Source: Cephalotus follicularis
Lineage: Eukaryota > Streptophyta > Magnoliopsida > Oxalidales > Cephalotaceae
DNA: 64,000 bases
NCBI GenBank assembly: GCA_001972305.1
Contig: BDDD01000722.1
Location: forward strand, 73,675-137,674
Reading direction: 5' to 3'
Shown: piece by piece, positions 29,921 through 41,763 of the stretch
Layout of the letters: every line of letters begins with the position of its first letter
Numbering within the stretch: position 1 is the stretch's first letter
Notes under the pieces: generated by a model
Database searches by the model: none
What the model was told of the DNA's origin: nothing
What the model saw: only the letters and a program-made list of their open reading frames with translations
Position numbers and translations under genes: made by a program

Positions 29921-31253
29921 TACGGTAGGTGCCGATCCCATAGGCTGTTTACCACGTTCTCTCCGCACTGTAGAAGGCGAACTGGTGCTAGGATGACCCT
30001 TGTATTGCGATCCAGAACCACAGCTCTGCTGTGAGCCTCCCTGTGATTGGGCCAAACTCTGACTTGGTTGATTCCTTGAACCATACATGCTACGAGGGCA
30101 CTCTGTTGCCATATGATCCATAGCTCCACAAACAAGGCACTTACTGTCCTTCCACCAGCAATCATCTGAAGCATGATTAGTGCACTGACAATACACGCAC
30201 GGATCAAAAGGTACCTGACTACTATTACCAGGAAGCCTAGAGTGACCTCCCTGTGACGACAATCTCCCCTGGTGTCTCCGCCAAGAGCTACGACCTTGTC
30301 TCCTCTGCTGAGAAACTTGAAATTGTCTTGCTAGTCTTGAGGAACCGGATGGACTACCGATGCTCTAAGGAGATCCACCCTGACTAGGGCTGCTGTTTCC
30401 TGACCTCTGGGATTTATTATTGCTCCCAGAACTCCTCCCTGACTGCCAACCTGAAGAAGCAGGTCTGCTACCACCAGTCTAGATCCTTAAACTCCGCAGT
30501 TCTTCAGATACTGCCTCAACATCTCTGGCTCTGCTAGCCAACTCAAAGAATGATCTCAAACAAAGAGGCACTAGCTTCCGCTTGATATCTGGTCTAAGCC
30601 CACCAAGAAACCTCTTGGCCTTCCTTGCTTCCATTCCAACCATGTGAGGAGCTATCCTTGCTAAATCAATAAACGTGGCCCCGTACTGGGCCACTGTCAT
30701 GCTGCCTTGAATTAGGCCAAGAAATTCGGCCTCCTTTTTGTCAACTTCTATCTTGAGAAAGTATTTCTCATTGAACTCTGCTACAAACATATCCCAGGAA
30801 TTTTCTAGTCCTGATTCTTCCCATGAGGCATCAACCATCCTCCACTACCTTGAAGATTTTCTCTATCTAGATTAGCCATCTCACAACAGTAACAACATCA
30901 GAATCCCCTGTAAATGCTGGAGGATTTAACTATAAAAGCCTAATCAAGGGATCTACCCTGGGTGTAGTACGAGCAGTTGGTCTAACTACAGCTTCTGCAC
31001 ACCTAGCTGGTCTTGCAGTTAGGGTTTTCTCTGCTGCAGCCACTTATCTTTGCAGGAATTCATTCATTTGGGTCATCATGGCATGCATCTCTCTCATATA
31101 ATCTTTGGGCTCCTCTTGAGCAGGAGTAAATAATTCTGCTTCTTGGGCCACATTCTCAACTTCCTGTTCTTCAATACCTCTATTGGCTCGGGTACGTCTA
31201 GTCGACGGCTCGACCCTAGCTCTTCTTGTAACTCTTCCATGATGACCTTCCAT
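29921..31253 (-). pseudogene. Tekay element A gag, broken and truncated
   Basis: Probable start MEGHHGRVTRRARVEP at 31253. The retrotransposon-gag domain is read at 30838-30479: WDMFVAEFNEKYFLKIEVD, EFLGLIQGSMTVAQYGATF and PHMVGMEARKAKRFLGGLRP. The nucleocapsid has CVYCQCTNHASDDCWWKD followed by CLVCGAMDHMATECP near 30200-30090. The gene order and sequence match gag of Tekay B (44960-41764). Stops and a frameshift occur between about 31040 and 30840 and between 30480 and 30260. The end at 29921 coincides with the CACTA terminus; the resumed sequence TACGGTAGGTGC aligns with 41816-41827 of Tekay B, which marks the break as an insertion. Confidence 0.85.
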
Positions 31254-31391
31254 ACCTACATTATATAAGAGAAATGGGTCAATATCCACTTATCATATCC
31301 GCAACTCCAAAATAATTTAAGCAATCAATAATCTAATTCACAACAGTCAATTCCAAAAGCTAAGGATCCTATCCTGGCGTAGCCAACATAG

Positions 31392-31407
31392 AACGGCTCT
31401 GATACCA
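31392..31407 (-). other. Primer-binding site of Tekay element A
   Basis: TGGTATCAGAGCCGTT on the minus strand, complementary to initiator methionine tRNA, eight bases after the LTR end. Confidence 0.85.
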
Positions 31408-32019
31408 CCTAAACTGTCATACCTTGAATCACGAGGAGGACCCCACGGCTCTACATGTGACATGCCGACCTTATAATCATCCAAAAACTGCTGTAATTTA
31501 AAACTTTCATAAACAATCATGCATGTGGAAATAACCATTCAATTAACTCACGTGGATAAACCCAAAGTATACAACACATATTATATATTTAGTACTGTCA
31601 CAAACCGGTAGGTCAAAATAACTGAAAGACAATCATTCTTATACATCAAGTCACTTACACAATAAGGTAGGTAGAGGAAGCTGCACTGCTACTAGAATCC
31701 TTGCTCTATGATCCTGCCCATCTGATCACTTCCATGCATCACCTGTACCTGACCCATTTCGAGAATGGGTAAGTAACCCATGGCTATGTAGGCAGTACCA
31801 TATGCAATGAAGTGTACAATTATAGCAGATGTGTGCATGGCATGAGATGCATGAATGCCAGTTTATAGAAATAGCCCATAACATAAAAGTCATCATTCAT
31901 ACACCCTAAGCTTACAGGCATTCCACAGACCAATCCAAATTCCCCAAGGAATGCATATATCCACAAGATAAGAGCAGGAATGGGACTTCCATCTTTCTAC
32001 GCACTCTCAGTGTCGTAGG

Positions 32020-32215
32020 TAGTGGAGTCCAGAAGCATAAGCGCTCCTCAGCCTCTTCGGCTGAAGATAGCATCGCTATAAGTGCTCTGCGGCCTCCTCG
32101 GCTCAAGGTAGAATCTCTATAAGTGCTCATCCGCCTCCTCGGCTCAAGGTAGCATCACTATAAGTGCTCCTTGGTCTCCTTGACTCAAGGTATCCTCACT
32201 ATCATCTGTGCACTA
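32020..32215. repeat. Tandem repeat, about 58-bp unit, in the Tekay A LTR
   Basis: Units built on CTATAAGTGCTC, then CCTCCTCGGCTCAAGGTA, repeat about four times with changes. Confidence 0.8.
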
Positions 32216-32924
32216 CTCTGCTGTAGTTGAGCACCACCATCGTCTACGCACTGCTTGTGCTGCAGAGGATGGAGTCGAGTTAACGTTGTCCAGGTAAATC
32301 CTTCCCCTTAATGCTAGTCTCTTTAGGACTGAGCATAAATAGTCAGGATTATTCAGAGTTACACGGGGTCCTCACGGCCCTACACAATGCAGAATTCACC
32401 ATTTGGTTCACCTGCTAAAGGAGGTCCTACGAGATATCCTTCGGTAATGCTAGTCTGTTAAGACAGCGACCTTATGGGTCCAATCCCAATCGGTGAAGGT
32501 GACCCTTATGGTTCATCTCAATCGGTGACTCTTATGGTTCATCTCAATCGGTGATTCATCTCTAAAGTGGGATCCCATAGGTCATTTCTCTAAGAATATT
32601 AGTTTCTTATAAGACAGTGTCCCATAGGTTCAATCACAATCGGTGACCCTTGTAGGTTCATCTCTAAAAGTGAGTTCCCAGGGCTATACATCTGTCAGAC
32701 TAAGCGGCCACCTTCTTATTCCTTCATGACATACCAGAGAATGAGAGTGATTATCTCATCAGAGCTCAAAAATGTCGAGTAAGGTCTGAGACCCTATGGG
32801 TCTTTAACTATAAAACCCTTTTGGTCAGAGAAGGGTTCAACTAGGTGTATCAGAGGAGGTTCATCTAGGCTACAAAACCTTAGAGCTTTCCTAAGTCCTG
32901 ATGTTAGACTACGAGCTTTGTGCT

Positions 32925-33280
32925 CTGACCTCTATCTCTAAGATATGCCTTCTAGTATGAGATCTGCCTTCAGTATGAGGTCTACCTCTAGTACGAGGTC
33001 TGCCTTCTAGTACGATGTCCACCTCTAGTACGATGTCTGCCTCTAGTACAATGTCTGCCTCTAGTACGAGGTCCACTTCTAGTACGAGGTCTGTCTTCAG
33101 TACGAGGTATGCCTCTAATACTAGGTCTGCCTTTAAGTATGAGGTCTGCCTCTAGTACAAGGTCTGCCTTCTAGTATGAGGTTTGCCTTCTAGTACGAGG
33201 TCTACCTTTAGTACAAGGTTTGCATTCTAGTATGAGGTCCACCTCTAGTATGAGGTCTGCCTCTAGGCCTTCTGCGTTCT
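32925..33280. repeat. Minisatellite of about 18-20 bp in the Tekay A LTR
   Basis: Roughly 18 imperfect copies of TAGTACGAGGTCTGCCTC, with AGTATGAGG and AGTACGATG variants. Confidence 0.9.
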
Positions 33281-34099
33281 GCAGACGATAATCACCCTAG
33301 GCGGTGTCTGTTATCTCTTAAACGAAACACCAATGCTCTAATCGAAGGCGTCCACAATCTAAGGACTTAGCAGAATGACAACATATGGTTGTTAATCAGC
33401 TCATCAATAACCCAAGTCCAAAATAGGGAATCTGACACTCGATCCAAGGGAGCCATAAGCCCTAGTGGTCGGTTCCAACTCAAAACAGCTTAACAAATAT
33501 CCTTAACCCATTCATTTAGTCCTGATCTAGAAGTTCATAACAACATAATTCATTCAAGGCAGTTATATGCAAGAGTTCAAAGCATATATGTAAAGCATAC
33601 CTTAATAATTATCGAGTTGCAGATCTGGAAGAATTTTGCTACCAAAACTTTTGTTCGATCCCTCCTTCAAGTTCTACACACTACTACGAGTCCAAAGACC
33701 CTTTCTTTACTTGATTCCACCCATTGTCTCTTTAACTTTGTTTCTCTAGGAAGAGTTCTGTTGGCAGTGAGGATCCACACGTCTTCTCTTCTAGGTCCGG
33801 TGCCATAAGTCTTTGTTTTCGCCGGTGCCTCACTACTGGTTCGAGCTCTCTCTCTCTTTCTCTCTCTAGAACTAGAGGCATTGAATGAATGTGTGCACGA
33901 AAATAAAGCTGAACTGTTTATATGTGGAATTTCTTGGGCGGAAGAATCCAGAACTTACCCACGGTCACTTGAACCCACACACTATCCAGAAACTGCTAAA
34001 AGGCCAATATGATAATATCGTATACATGCCACTCCATCATACAACACTGCACAATATTATAGAAGTACAAGAAGTTACATACAAAACTCGGGGCTTACA

Positions 34100-34284
34100 T
34101 AAAAAGCTATGAATGATAAGTTAAAAGAATTTTTTTAAAAATTCTATCTAGTAGTTGGAATAAGCCAAGAAGAGTGTACATGTGCACTCGTTAAATCTCA
34201 TAGTTTTATTAATGTGTGTTCTAGATTTTATTAATGATATCTTGTTTGTTTTCTTTTAATGCATGAATCATGTCTTGTACGTGA
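34100..34284. other. Unassigned short stretch
   Basis: AT-rich, no coding sequence or recognised motif. It could be flanking DNA of the old Tat remnant. Confidence 0.4.
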
Positions 34285-34632
34285 TGTTGCAAAATTCATA
34301 CATTAGTTCAGATGGTGACACATGACACTCTATTTGGGAGTATTGCAAACAAAACGATAGAATCAGATTCCTTACAGTAAACATTTATGGCTAAGAGTCC
34401 CACTGTGACTGTGACAAGTCTATAAGTTCCTTCAAGAGTCCATCTGTCAGTCTATAAATTGAAATACACTAAGACACTGTCACTGGACTCTTTAAATATA
34501 GGGAGGGTCTAAGGTATTGGCAGATCTTCACTTTTCCATACTCTCTCTTCTTGTCACTCTTTTCAATTCTTTCATTCTTGCAGGTCCATAAAATTGACAG
34601 TTGTTGGAGGTATACCGATTTTTTCAGCAACA
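34285..34632 (+). repeat. Probable LTR of an old Tat remnant
   Basis: Starts TGTTGC and ends GCAACA (inverted ends), 348 bases, with TTTAAATATAGGG as a possible TATA region near 34491. Four bases later AGCATCGTCTGAGGGAA resembles the Tat primer-binding site TGGCGCCGTCTGTGGGAA with changes. No partner LTR is visible. Confidence 0.5.
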
Positions 34633-34684
34633 GATTAGCATCGTCTGAGGGAACGAACGTCCTCATACTCCCCCAAATAAGACA

Positions 34685-35026
34685 ATGGCAGTTAAGAAAG
34701 ATGCAACAAGTAAAGCTACTGAACAACATGTTCAGAATTCTCAGTATAACGAGCCTTACGACCAATCCGATAACTGGAGGCGTACTTCCGTTCAGTTTCA
34801 CGACCGGGACACCGCAGTCCAACCCCAATGAGCTCTTGAGACTGTTGTAACTGCCACTTATATCAATGAGTTAGAAGCACAAATTGCGGTCCTCGTCACT
34901 CAAATGGAATGAATGGGGAAACCCCAAAGAGAAGAAGCATCACAGTTTTGAATGCCCAGATCACGAGACGATAGAAGTGGCGATGAACAATTCAACTCTG
35001 TTTTGAGTCCTTCCAAAACGGGCCAA
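34685..35026 (+). pseudogene. Start of a Tat-like gag, truncated
   Basis: ATG at 34685 gives MAVKKDATSKATEQHVQ in the position of a Tat gag start, about 50 bases after the primer-binding-like site. Stops occur at about 34830, 34909 and 34948. The composition (Gln, Asn and Arg rich, then RPRTR) resembles the Tat gag N-terminus but similarity is weak. The sequence switches near 35027 to the antisense ORF on the other strand, so gag-pol has been deleted. Confidence 0.42.
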
Positions 35027-35838
35027 ACTAGGTCACATCCTAATCGACCTAGAACTCGCGGGCTGAAGGACGTTGGAGAGCACCATTTCCAGAGCATCTT
35101 TGTCAACCTTTAGCTAGTTGGCATAAGCCCTGGCCTCATCTGCTTTGCTTTTGAGCTCATTCTCACGTTCCAAGACGTTCTCCAATTTCTTTTCTAGGGC
35201 AAAACACTCAGCGGAGACCTCAACATTCTCAACAACCAATTTTTCCACTTCAACCTTTCTTCTATAAAGGTCTTGACAAAGCTTGACCACTTTCTTCTCT
35301 TTGTCATTAAGAATCTTCAAGAGCTCTATATAGCGGTCAACTAACAACATCAAGTTATTGCTAATCTAGAAGAATTGAAAGATAGAATTAGGATCAAAAT
35401 TAGAGTAAAAGATTAACTCATACATAGTTAGGAACATTTACCTATAGCATGGAGCTGATAGCTTCAGCCCTCAGAGCTTCCCCCTGGAGGTTATCTTTGG
35501 CAGATCTTTCAGCAGGCACAATACAGAGCTGTATTAGTTTCTCGTATAAAGGAGCCTCGATGGCTCTGGTAGAGCTAGAGCAATAAAACTTCTCACTATA
35601 AATTTCCTTTCCTTTCTCTTTTCGACTACACATGACGGAGTAAATCTCTCTTTCCCTTTGGACCCCTAGGGGGGAATAGAAGCTCTGTCCTTCGTATGGG
35701 TAACCTTTCCATGGCTCACCACCGCTAGGAGTCACTCTCTGTAGGAAAGTTTGAGAAGAACCATTTTGGGTATGATTAATCTTAGCCTTCCTTTTAGGAG
35801 AAATAGGGGGTCTCGCAATGGTGCTTAAGCTACCAGCA
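35027..35838 (-). pseudogene. Antisense ORF of the old Tat remnant, 3' part, with conserved intron
   Basis: Minus-strand reading from 35838: a basic piece (PPISPKRKAK), TPSGGEPWKGYPYEG and KLIQLCIVPAERSAKD, ending ALRAEAISSML at about 35445. A canonical intron follows from 35441 to 35366 (GTAAAT to TTCTAG, 76 bases). It is followed by a coiled coil starting ISNNLMLLVDRYIELLKIL, rich in Glu, Lys and Leu (LEKKLENVLERENELKSK), to about 35030. The intron sits just before the LLV..L heptads, as in the other two Tat copies. A TAG precedes the donor and another is near 35111. The left half of this gene is at 47839-49258; Tekay B splits it. Confidence 0.75.
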
Positions 35839-38422
35839 TGTCACGCCCCGAACCGTGGGATGGGCCCCACGATTCGACACGTGGCAATATGTACATTCAA
35901 CATTAATGAATTCCATAAAATTTAAAACGTAAATGATCATAAACATAATCCATTAATCTTTTATTTAATGTGTGGATATACAGACCCAGCTCGAATCATA
36001 TAAAATACACTGCTATAAACCAGAATAAATAAATACATAATTTATTTCCTGCAACTTTGTCCAAGGAAGCGTACTGTTGAGGAGGAGTAACTTACTGCAC
36101 TCTTTATCCTTGCCGCTGCTGCGATGTGCCTCCACTACCTGTTCCTGAACCTGGCCCATTCAAAGGAATGGGTCAGCAACCCTGAGGGTTGTGTAGGTCA
36201 CCACATGTACGGGCACATAGCAGAGGAACAAATAATAAAGCAGAGGAGAAAATAGTACATATGTATGTCTACATGAATGCAGATCTTAATCCATAACATA
36301 GTCATTAACATCATTTGTTCTCGGACTGCTCTACTCAAACCATACATATCACATACCGAGGAGTCTAGTCCGATCATCCTATGGTTTGGTCAATGTACAT
36401 GGTTCAACCTTAGGCTCACCAGCCCGCAGAATTCTCCTCCAGGTTCACCTGCTGAACGAAATTTGCCATTTGCTCACCGGCTCTGCGGTTCACCCTTTGG
36501 ATCACCAGCTTTGGCGGAATTCACCCTTAGGTTCACCATTGGCGGATTCGCCCGAGATCACAAGCCTCGCGGAGTTCGCCCCCTTAGGCTCACCAGCACG
36601 GCAGAATTCTCCCCTGTTGGGCTCACCAGCCAGAGACCATCTATCTAAGTCTTTCCCTTTTACATTCCATTTCTATTTCCATTCTTTCCTTGTATAATTC
36701 CTTTTTATTCTTTAGGTACATACTGGACATACTTCATTCATTAGTATGTACTGGGCATTTCAGTGTGCCTGGCACCTGGACATAAGTAACGCTCACCAAT
36801 ACGCATGCTAGGCGCACGAGTGCACTTCAGGGATGCATGCATGCATATATCATTACCTTTCCTTGTGAGCGCATGCAAGCAATAAATCGTCCTTACGTGA
36901 CTGCATGCCAGGGGACACATGTAGCGCTATATAAAAAAACATTTCCTCTACAAAAGACGTGGGCGTGTTCCCGCGCAGTGGCCTTCTCTCCATGGCACGT
37001 ACCGGGAACAACAGGCATGGAGCAAAAGCACATGCATGGAGGAGAAGAGCCAAGGACGGCTCTTTGGGTGCTTGGCAGTAAACCATGATGCATGTATGGT
37101 AGGGAAAGGCCAGGGACAACACCTCTGGCGTTAGCAGTGAAGACCATGGGGCATGCAGGGAAGAGAAGAGCCAGAAATGGCTCCTCAGGCATGTAGCTCC
37201 CCGGGCGTCTTCACCTCAGGTGTATCAGACCCCAGGCATCATCTCCTCAGTACCTCACCACTTCTGGCATTCGACCATGGCGCCTCTATCATGGCACCAC
37301 GGTACTGGCTCCCCCGGCATTCATCTATGGCGTCTCGGCACGTCACCCCCGGCACAATGCTCCCAGCGCATGGCTCCCCAGACTTGTCACCGCAGTTGTG
37401 TGGCTCCTCGGGTATCTCACCCCGGAGCCTCTGGCATTTCTCCCCGGCACTCCTGGCATCTCTCCCCTGGCACTCCTAGCATCCTTCCCCCGGCACTCGT
37501 GGCATCTCTCCCCGGTGCCACTGGTTTAGCATAACATGCAGGGGGTATGCAAGGCTCACTTTGAGCTTAGGGTTGGCGCATGTTGGCGGTGGAGGAAGCT
37601 CAGTCGTCCGCCGGTGAAGAGCGCCGCTCGTCGCCGTGCCGGGATTCATGGCCAGGGGGAGCTCAGGCACCTCTCGTGGCGTGTTTGGCAACACGCACTG
37701 GGCGCACACAAGGACGAGCTCACTTGTGCATTATGGCATTTCATGCTCAGCATGATATTACATGGACGCCGAGATGTATGCCCCTCACTTAGAGCCCCTT
37801 GTTGCATACGTGCTGGTAGGCACTCGGACATGGAGCAACCTACCTGGGGTAAGGTTGAAAACGGAGATGCTTCCTCCTTTCCTCGTAAATCCTGGCTTTC
37901 CTTAAAACTGGGGACTGCTACACACTTTCGCTTTTCCAATTCTCCTTCCTTGCGCCTCCTTGCTTCCGGAGAATGGGTATTTATACTATTGGAGTGCAGG
38001 GAACAAGGGGCTTCATGGACAGCACCCACTTGTCCACATCTCCTAATCTCTCCCTAATTCTCTAGAGAAATTATGCTAGAAATAGTCAAAAGTGTGTCTC
38101 TTGGGTCCCCTTCTCTTCTTATAAGAGAAATGGAAGTGTCTAGAATTGTTGAGAGGATTCTCAACGGTTGCAGGCCTTTGCTGGGCTTGGGCCAGGCTCC
38201 TCCACTTGGGCCAAATTACACTTTTCACAATAAAACCCAAAAATCTAATTATACCAATAAATATGGCCCAATGAGAAAAACATATTCTCTTTAGACCAAG
38301 TTCACAAATTATGTTCCAGTAGGCCCAAATAAATACATCATAATTATCGGGTCCAGGCCAAAACGCGGAAAAATAATTGCAAAGCCCAATAATAATATTT
38401 TATAATATTTAGGGCTCTTACA
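35839..38422 (-). repeat. 3' LTR of Tekay element B
   Basis: Plus-strand ends TGTCACGCCCCG and GGGCTCTTACA, 2584 bases. Sub-repeats: GGCTCACCAG/GGCGGAATTC units at 36405-36640 and CTCCCCGGCACTC units at 37240-37525. Open frames on both strands here recur in the other LTR but reflect repeats, not genes. Confidence 0.9.
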
Positions 38423-38440
38423 TCCTCCCCTCCTTACAGA
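38423..38440 (-). other. Polypurine tract of Tekay element B
   Basis: On the minus strand GTAAGGAGGGGAGGA directly precedes the LTR start TGTAAGAG. Confidence 0.82.
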
Positions 38441-38459
38441 AATCTCATCCCGAGATTTC

Positions 38460-41400
38460 TTAGGATGAAAACAATTGGGGGTATTTAACTTGCATATCAT
38501 CTTCTCTTTCCCACGTAGCTTCTTCCACTCCGTGGTATTGCCATAATACCTTCACTAACGGAATGGTCTTGCTCTTCAGCTGTTTAATTCGTCGGTCGAG
38601 AATTCGGATAGGCATCTCTTCGAAACGTAAATCCGTTCTCAACTATAGTGGCTCCCATTGTAGAACGTGAGAAGGATCGGGATGGTACTTTCGCAGCATC
38701 GAAATATGAAACACATTGTGTACATCAGCCAGGCTGGGTGGTAAGGAAAGTCGATAAGTAACAGCGCCTACCCTCTCGAGGATCTCAAAAGGTCCTATAA
38801 ACCAAGGGGTCAACTTTCCTTTCTTGTCGAACCTCATAATTCCTTTAGTCGGAGAGACTTTAAGGAATACATGATCGCCCACAGCGAACTCCAACTCTCG
38901 CCGGCGGTGGTCCGCATAGCTTTTCTGTCTACTTTGTGTTGTACGGAGTCTTTCCCGGATAACCTTTGCCTTCTTGATTATGTCTTGCACAAGCTTGGGT
39001 CCCACAAGACTCTTTTCTCCCACTTCGAACCAACAGATCGGGGTTCTGCACTTCCTTCCATAAAGAGCCTTGAACGGCACCGTACCAATGGCGTGAAAAC
39101 TGTTATTGTACGAGAACTCTACTAACGGTAGAGGGTCTTCCCAGCTACCTCCCCAATCCAAAACACATGCTCGTAGCATGTTTTCCAGAGTTTGAATGGT
39201 TCTCTCAGACTGTCCATCAGTCTGGGGATGAAAAGCTGTGCTGAAGTTCAACTGAGTACCAAAAGCTTCTTGCAGTTTCCTCCAAAACCGCGTTGTAAAA
39301 CGGGGGTCTCTGTCAGACACCACACTGATTGGTACTCCATGGAGCCTCACAATTTCAGCAATATACATATTGGCCAGCCGTATCAGAGAAAAGTTTTTCT
39401 TGATCATGAGGAAGTGTGCAGACTTGGTAAAGCGATCGACGATTACCCATATAGCATCACGGCCGTTCCTTGTTCTAGGCAATCCCGTCACGAAATCCAT
39501 CGTTATGTGTTCCCATTTCCATTGTGCTACAGGCAACGGCTGTAACAATCCTGCTGGCCTTTGGTGTTCTGCTTTAACCTGTTGGCATGTCAAATAGGAA
39601 GGAACATATTCAGCTATCTCTCTCTTCATGTTGCTCTACCAATAGTCCTGCTTTAGATCCAGGTACATCTTGGTACTTCCTGGATGTACGGAGAAACTAG
39701 AACGATGCTCTTGTGACAACAGTTCATCCTTCACTTCTTTATCATTAGGAACACATATTCTGCCCTGATATCGGATCAATCCATCACCTTGTACAGAGAA
39801 ATCCAGTTTCAAACTTCCATCTTCGCCCAAAGCTAGCTTGAGTAAGTCACCATCATGGCTCTGAGCTTTGCGGATTTGGTCCATTAGCCATGGACATGTC
39901 TGAATATGAGCAATGGTTAGGCAAGCTAATCGACGACTAAGGGCGTCTGTAACAATGTTAGCTTTACCGAGATGGTACTGTATTTCACAGTTGTAGTCAT
40001 TAAGCAATTCCATCCATCTTCGTTGTCTCATATTCAGGTCCTTCTGTGAAAACAGGTACTTTGGGCTCTTGTGATCGGTATACACCTCGAACTTGGTACC
40101 ATATAGGTAATGCGTCCATTTACGTAAAGCAAACAATATCGCTTCTAACTTAAGATCATGAGTGGGATAGTTTTCTTCATGGGGTTTTAACTTCCTTGAG
40201 GCGTATGCAATCACCCTTCCATTCTGCATAAGGACACATCCCAGACCACTGCCTGATGCGTCGCTGTAAACAAGAAAACCTTCATTACCCTCAGGTAAGG
40301 CTAGGACTGGCACGCAGTAGTCAGACGATGCTTTAACTCTTGAAAACTCCGTTCACAAGCATCATCCCACACAAAAGCCACATTCTTCAGCGTCAATCTA
40401 GTCAGAGGTGTAGCTATTTTTGAAAAGCCTTCTACAAACCGACGGTAGTATCCTGCCAAGCCAAGAAAGCTTCGGACTTTCGTCACATTCGTTGGTCGTT
40501 TACAGCTCTTGACTGCTTCGATCTTTGTAGGGTCTACTGACAATCCTGTGCTGGATATAACATGACCAAGGAATGTCACCTCTGATAACCAGAATTCACA
40601 TTTGCTAAACTTGGCATATAACTGATGGTCTCTGAGAGTCTGTAATGCCAAGTGCAGGTGTTCACCATGTTCTTCCATGGACTTTGAGTATATCAAAATG
40701 TCATCTATGAACACCACTATGAACTGATCAAGATATGGACTGAATATTCTGTTCATCAAACTCATAAATGCTGCTGGGGCGTTGGTCACCCCGAAAGGCA
40801 TCACAACAAATTCGTAGTGTCCATATCGTGATCTGAAAGCAGTCTTGGGAATATATTCCGCTCTAACTCGGAGCTGGTGATATCCTGATCTTAGATCCAA
40901 CTTAGAAAATACTAAAGATCCCTTAAGATGATCGAACAGATCGTCGATATGTGGCAGGGGATACTTGTTCTTAACTGTCACTTTGTTCAACTGTCGGTAA
41001 TCGATACACATTCTCAGGGATCCATCATTATTCTTGACAAACAAGACCGGTGCTCCCAAGGGGGATACATTGGGTCTGATGAAACCTTTTTCTAGCAACT
41101 CCTGTAGTTGCACTTTTGGTTCCTTCAATTCGGGAGGGGCCATCTGATAAGGGGCTGTAGATATTGGAGTTGTTTCGGGTAAAAGATCTATAGTAAACTC
41201 CACATCTCTCTCAGGAGGTAAGGATGTCAGCTCTTCCAGAAACACATCCGGGTATTCACAAACCACTGGAACGTCCTCCAACTTCGGTATCCATTTGCTG
41301 TCATCCATAACATGTGCCAGGTAAGCAACACATCCCTGTCTCAAGAGTCTGTCAGCCTGAATAGCAGATATCATGGAAACCGGCTGATGCTCTAACGTCC

Positions 41401-41763
41401 CGATAAATTGGAACGGAGACTGTCATGGCAATGGAAGTTTACAACCTTCCTATTACAATCCACATATGCATTATATGCTGACAGCCAATCCATACCGAGA
41501 ATCAGATGTAGTTCGCCCATCGACAGTACTATAAGGTCTGCCGGAAGAATATGTCTACCCATCTCAACAGCACAAGATCTACACACCCATCGGGAGGTAA
41601 CCGGCTCTCCTACTAGTGTGCTGACCTCTATCACAAAAGATAAGGGCTCGGGCTCCACATTCATACGACTTATAAAATGAGAAGCAACATATGAATGGGA
41701 TGATCCTGGATCAATCAAAGTCAGTACCAAAAGCTGAGATACATAAACCATACCTCCAATCAC
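38460..41763 (-). pseudogene. Tekay element B pol with C-terminal chromodomain, broken
   Basis: Protease: LTLIDPGSSHSYVASHFI near 41725 (family usually D-S/T-G; here DPG). Reverse transcriptase: [15 protein letters not shown] near 40905 and [11 protein letters not shown] near 40700. RNase [16 protein letters not shown] near 40275, [11 protein letters not shown] near 40155, [11 protein letters not shown] near 40080, DALSRR near 39945. Integrase: ITMDFVTGLPRTRNG near 39500, VSDRDPRFTTRFW near 39320, HPQTDGQSERTIQTLE near 39220, then GPFEILERVGAVTYRL. The chromodomain is at 38640-38460 (LRFEEMPIRILDRRIKQLK, VEEATWERE), thought to guide integration to heterochromatin. Lesions: frameshifts near 41385 and 40315, TAG at 39636-39638 (Trp in relatives) and TAG at 38643-38645 (Gln in relatives). 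Confidence 0.92.

Larger units (their letters stand above)
29921..34099 (-). mobile_element. Tekay element A (Ty3/gypsy chromovirus), 5' LTR and gag only
   Basis: Read leftward: 5' LTR 34099-31415, primer-binding site 31407-31392, gag from 31253 to 29921, where the CACTA element interrupts it. The remaining pol and 3' LTR should lie left of base 1. The bases right of the LTR, TAAAA at 34100-34104, would be its target duplication. Confidence 0.8.
31415..34099 (-). repeat. 5' LTR of Tekay element A
   Basis: Plus-strand ends are TGTCATACC and GGGCTTACA, 2685 bases, a typical Tekay/Del LTR length. It contains two tandem-repeat blocks described separately. Open frames inside do not resemble proteins. 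Confidence 0.82.

Noticed and set aside
33600..34110. Possible host gene fragment right of the Tekay A repeats.
   Set aside because: It falls within the LTR boundaries (to 34099), and the open frames are short and without motifs.
36380..37540. Plus-strand frames rich in Ser/Pro/His repeated in both Tekay B LTRs.
   Set aside because: They recur because the LTRs are repeated. The DNA is short tandem repeats open in several frames, with no domain.
37530..38060. Frame of 173 codons on the plus strand near the LTR end.
   Set aside because: The counterpart in the other LTR is changed in frame and length, and no protein features are visible.
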